Origin: Martensiomyces pterosporus
Lineage: Eukaryota; Kickxellomycota; Kickxellomycetes; Kickxellales; Kickxellaceae
Direction: 5' to 3'
DNA: 64,000 nucleotides
Assembly: GCA_025201845.1 (NCBI GenBank)
Contig: MU603962.1
Location: 4,381 to 68,380, forward strand
Position 1 is the stretch's first letter; each line of letters begins with the position of its first letter. Made by a program: the position numbers and the translations under genes. A model generated the notes under the pieces. That model ran no database searches. It saw nothing but the letters and a program-made list of their open reading frames with translations, and was not told the DNA's origin. This document shows positions 61,575-64,000 of the stretch, piece after piece.

Positions 61575-62861
61575 TTAGAACAGATAGGGCGAGAGGTAGT
61601 TGGCCTTGTTCAGGGCATCAACGTGGTCGCTCGCGTGCTGCTCGAGCTTCTTGACCCGGCAAGGCCTCGAGCCCTGCATCTTGATCCACCAATCTGCAAG
61701 CTTCGACGGCTTGGGCATCTTTCCGCGCTTGCAGCCGCAGGTCTTCTGCGGCTTGAATGCTGTGCTGTTGCCATCGGCTGCCATCGGCTGCTGCGGGTGA
61801 AGAGCAGTCATCTCGTTCTCCAGGGGGTGGTAGTTGCCCTTGGCAAACGACGGGTAGAACTTCTCAAGGACGTCCTGGGGCAGCTGCTTGATGAGGTCCT
61901 GAGCGTGGCCTTCCTTGTGGCAGTCGCGCTTCTCAAGGCTGCGCTTGTTCATGGCGAGGTCGTTGGTGTTTCCGCCGGCGGCAACAATGGTGTCGTAGGT
62001 GTAGCACATGTCGCCGTAGCCCAGACGCATGACGGAGTACACGGGCTCGTTGTAGTGTGTCAGCGGTTCGCTGACATTGACGGGCTTGTTGTCCAGGTCG
62101 TTTCCGTTGTACTGGTACTGGCGGTCGCTCGGGCTGACTGCCTGCCACTGGGCGAAGAGGCGGTCGATGTTGGTGTGGTGGATCCAGAAGACAGGGTCGG
62201 CAGGCGAGTTCATCGTGCCCATCTCGCCGTTGAGACTGAGATGCACGGCGCCGTGGAGCGAGTTCTCCATGCTGGCCCGCAGGTCGACATAGTACTTTGT
62301 GGTCTGCAGGACGCTGGTCATGTACTCGGGCGAGTACCACGAGCTGATGACATTTCCGCCGTTGAACTTGCGCTGGAGGCAGCGGGAATTCGGGGATGAC
62401 AGAGCCCACGTGGCCGCAATGCCATCGCGAACACAGCTGGTGGATGCGTCTCCGTTGCCGCCAAAGTACTGGCCTGAAAGAATGGGGCTCCTGTCGGGCT
62501 GCTGGTAGTCCACCAGGGCATTCCAGTAGGGAATCGCAATGGACTGGTCGTACCGCCTGAGGACACTTTCGTAGTCGCGGACGAAGCGGCGGTGGAAGGG
62601 AAGGAACTTGGGGTTTCCGTGGATGACCGATGCGACCTGCTGGTGCAGATAGCCGAACCAGTCGTTCCACTTGTCGCGCTGCGCGTTGTTCACCGCAGTG
62701 GTGTATGCCTTCCACTCGTCAGGCGACAGGCTGCGAACCTCCTTGCGCACTACGTTCTGGGTGCAAGCGGTGAGCTTCTCAGCACCCGGCGGAACGGACT
62801 GACCAGCAGCCGGCTGCACAGCAAGGAGGGCCAGCCCTGTAGCAAGAGCAATGAGCTTCAT
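61575..62861 (-). CDS. secreted tyrosinase, paralogue 3
   Basis: The ATG at 62861 (MKLIALATGLALLAVQPAAG) gives 428 residues with a clear signal peptide and cleavage region; the frame upstream has no ATG. CuA is H73-x7-H81-x8-H90 (HGNPKFLPFHRRF) and CuB is H203-x3-H207 plus H228 (PVFWIHHTNIDRLF). After the core a tail of about 120 residues includes the cysteine patch KTCGCKRGKMP and ends KLADWWIKMQGSRPC...NKANYLSPYLF. The last part aligns with LPDWWYQRNN...GYVSP in paralogue 1. Predicted role is extracellular oxidation of phenols. It is adjacent to paralogue 2, so one of the two probably arose by local duplication. Confidence 0.94.
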   Translation of the reverse strand: MKLIALATGLALLAVQPAAGQSVPPGAEKLTACTQNVVRKEVRSLSPDEWKAYTTAVNNAQRDKWNDWFGYLHQQVASVIHGNPKFLPFHRRFVRDYESVLRRYDQSIAIPYWNALVDYQQPDRSPILSGQYFGGNGDASTSCVRDGIAATWALSSPNSRCLQRKFNGGNVISSWYSPEYMTSVLQTTKYYVDLRASMENSLHGAVHLSLNGEMGTMNSPADPVFWIHHTNIDRLFAQWQAVSPSDRQYQYNGNDLDNKPVNVSEPLTHYNEPVYSVMRLGYGDMCYTYDTIVAAGGNTNDLAMNKRSLEKRDCHKEGHAQDLIKQLPQDVLEKFYPSFAKGNYHPLENEMTALHPQQPMAADGNSTAFKPQKTCGCKRGKMPKPSKLADWWIKMQGSRPCRVKKLEQHASDHVDALNKANYLSPYLF

Positions 62862-64000
62862 TAGGAGGGACAAAGGGGGGAGTGGGATGGGGAGATGGGG
62901 CGTATAAGGTAGTCAAGAAATAGGCTATATTTGCACGCAAGTATAGCGCTAGACGTTGGAGCAAGGGGAGAGGGGGCAGGGATGTGGATGTAGGGATGTG
63001 GCTACGAACCAGCCGTATTTAATGGAGGCAGCAGTGTTGGACAAAGCGAGATGAGTGTGCAAAAATAGATACAGAGAAGAGAAGAGAAGTGGCTTCTGGC
63101 AGAAGATGGAACTTCGAGGCGGAACACGCTCTCTACGCATGCCTCCTCCCTCGGCCTTCTCTCGCTCATCCATTCAGGCCCCCTTCCTCTTCCGCCTTGC
63201 AGCAGCTGGCCTCAACCCAACTTTGTTTCTTTTTAGGCCCAGCATGATTGTTTTTATTTTTACATATGCCAGGCTGGAGGAGCATGCTCTAGTGTACAGG
63301 CATTCCATGCACATTTTTGATGGGCTGCAGGAGGGATTTCCGCTCTTGTTTTTGTATTTTTGGGATATGATGTAACGGGACCGTTTCTCCTCGCTTCTTC
63401 TCACACTAGCTTCGGCACTGGCGCTGGCACTTGTTTTGCGGGCCGCCTGTTTTGCGGTCCTGCTGGCTATGATGTGCCGTGTCCGCCATTGCAGCGCCCT
63501 TCTCTCCCGTGAAAGTGCATAAAGTCCGAGTCACAAGAGATGCACCGCGCATCTCTAGAGGGCGATGCCCACGTCGTCTGTTATCAGTGAGGGAATTTGC
63601 AGCTGGCAGATGAGCGCTTTTGTGTTGCACGAGGCGCACTCGGCTTACGGAAGCGGTCTTCCAGGCAACTAGCGGCAGCAGGCGCGTCTTCCCTCCCCCA
63701 TGCGCTGTGCATGTCAGCTGAGTCCCTTTTCTCGAAGCAGGCAAAACGAGGCCAAAGCTTGCTAACTTTTGCAGCACACTGAAGCGCACTTCGCCTTGGC
63801 AGCAGCCTCAGAGCTCTCCTCATGCTCGTAGCTATTTGCACGCAGACACCATATCTACCTGGAAGTCGCGCTGTCTAAAAATAGAGCAGGCTAGAGACGG
63901 CTCACTCCCATGGTCGATCTCAGCCCAGCGCATCATGTGGTTTTCCGCTATTGAACGGCGAAGGCTCATCCTCCCCACAGCACACAGCCGCTGCAAACAG
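62862..64000. other. gene-free right end, tyrosinase 3 promoter
   Basis: The first ~170 bp are purine-rich on the plus strand, the CT-rich leader of tyrosinase 3. The rest shows only short overlapping frames. Any next gene lies beyond the window. Confidence 0.5.

Noticed and set aside
61332..62399. Long plus-strand frame over tyrosinase 3
   Set aside because: Antisense to a gene with all six copper ligands; the composition is Val/Leu/Gly only.

Overview
The window is nuclear DNA from a fungus. Cytosolic-type lysyl-tRNA synthetase, Pol III subunit RPC31, nucleoporins, a Rap1-type telomere protein, Rrp12, Has1 and GMPPA are all eukaryotic. Secreted tyrosinases and Fet3-type multicopper oxidases fit a fungus. 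Genes are dense and mostly intronless; only four of about twenty need splicing, with GT-AG introns of about 110-670 nt. I infer an early-diverging lineage (Zoopagomycota/Kickxellomycotina is my best guess), but the sequence does not prove it. The assembly is draft quality: one run of 65 Ns lies inside the Rap1 gene.

Layout. 1-2.7 kb: two tandem Fet3-like multicopper oxidases on the minus strand, the first cut by the window edge. 3.6-9.4 kb: RidA/Mmf1-like protein, RPC31 and a TAPT1/Emp65-type membrane protein, all minus. 10-12 kb: ALKBH1 (plus) and a small unknown protein (minus). 14.3-20 kb: a HAD phosphatase (minus) diverging from a very long Rap1-like protein with a BRCT and an RCT domain but no visible Myb. 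20-26 kb: GMPPA, lysyl-tRNA synthetase, ribosomal protein L26 (one intron) and a GDSL esterase. 28-34 kb: an orphan seven-helix receptor and a bHLH regulator. 34-42 kb: Nup88/Nup82-type nucleoporin (with a 4-nt first coding exon) and a forkhead factor whose DNA-binding domain is split by an intron. 44.5-50.5 kb: the ribosome-biogenesis genes RRP12 and HAS1, divergent from one 434-bp promoter. 50.7-62.9 kb: three secreted tyrosinases on the minus strand, interleaved with an HSF-type factor (three exons) and Nup53/Nup35.

How the genes relate. Most are unlinked housekeeping functions. Three themes stand out. First, copper-dependent secreted or surface oxidases lie at both ends: two multicopper oxidases and three tyrosinases. 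The tyrosinases share a CuA spacing and a C-terminal Trp-containing tail. Second, a translation and ribosome group (KRS1, RPL26, RRP12, HAS1, RPC31) is present, and two of these genes have an A4T4 promoter element. Third, there are three transcription factors (bHLH, forkhead, divergent HSF) and one receptor.

Most worth checking: the exact 259-bp duplication flanking the N gap (probably an assembly artefact), the Myb-less Rap1, a membrane-anchor-like C-terminus in the +1 frame of the multicopper oxidase, and the degenerate nucleotidyl-transferase signature in GMPPA. I found no tRNA, rRNA, transposon or CRISPR array.
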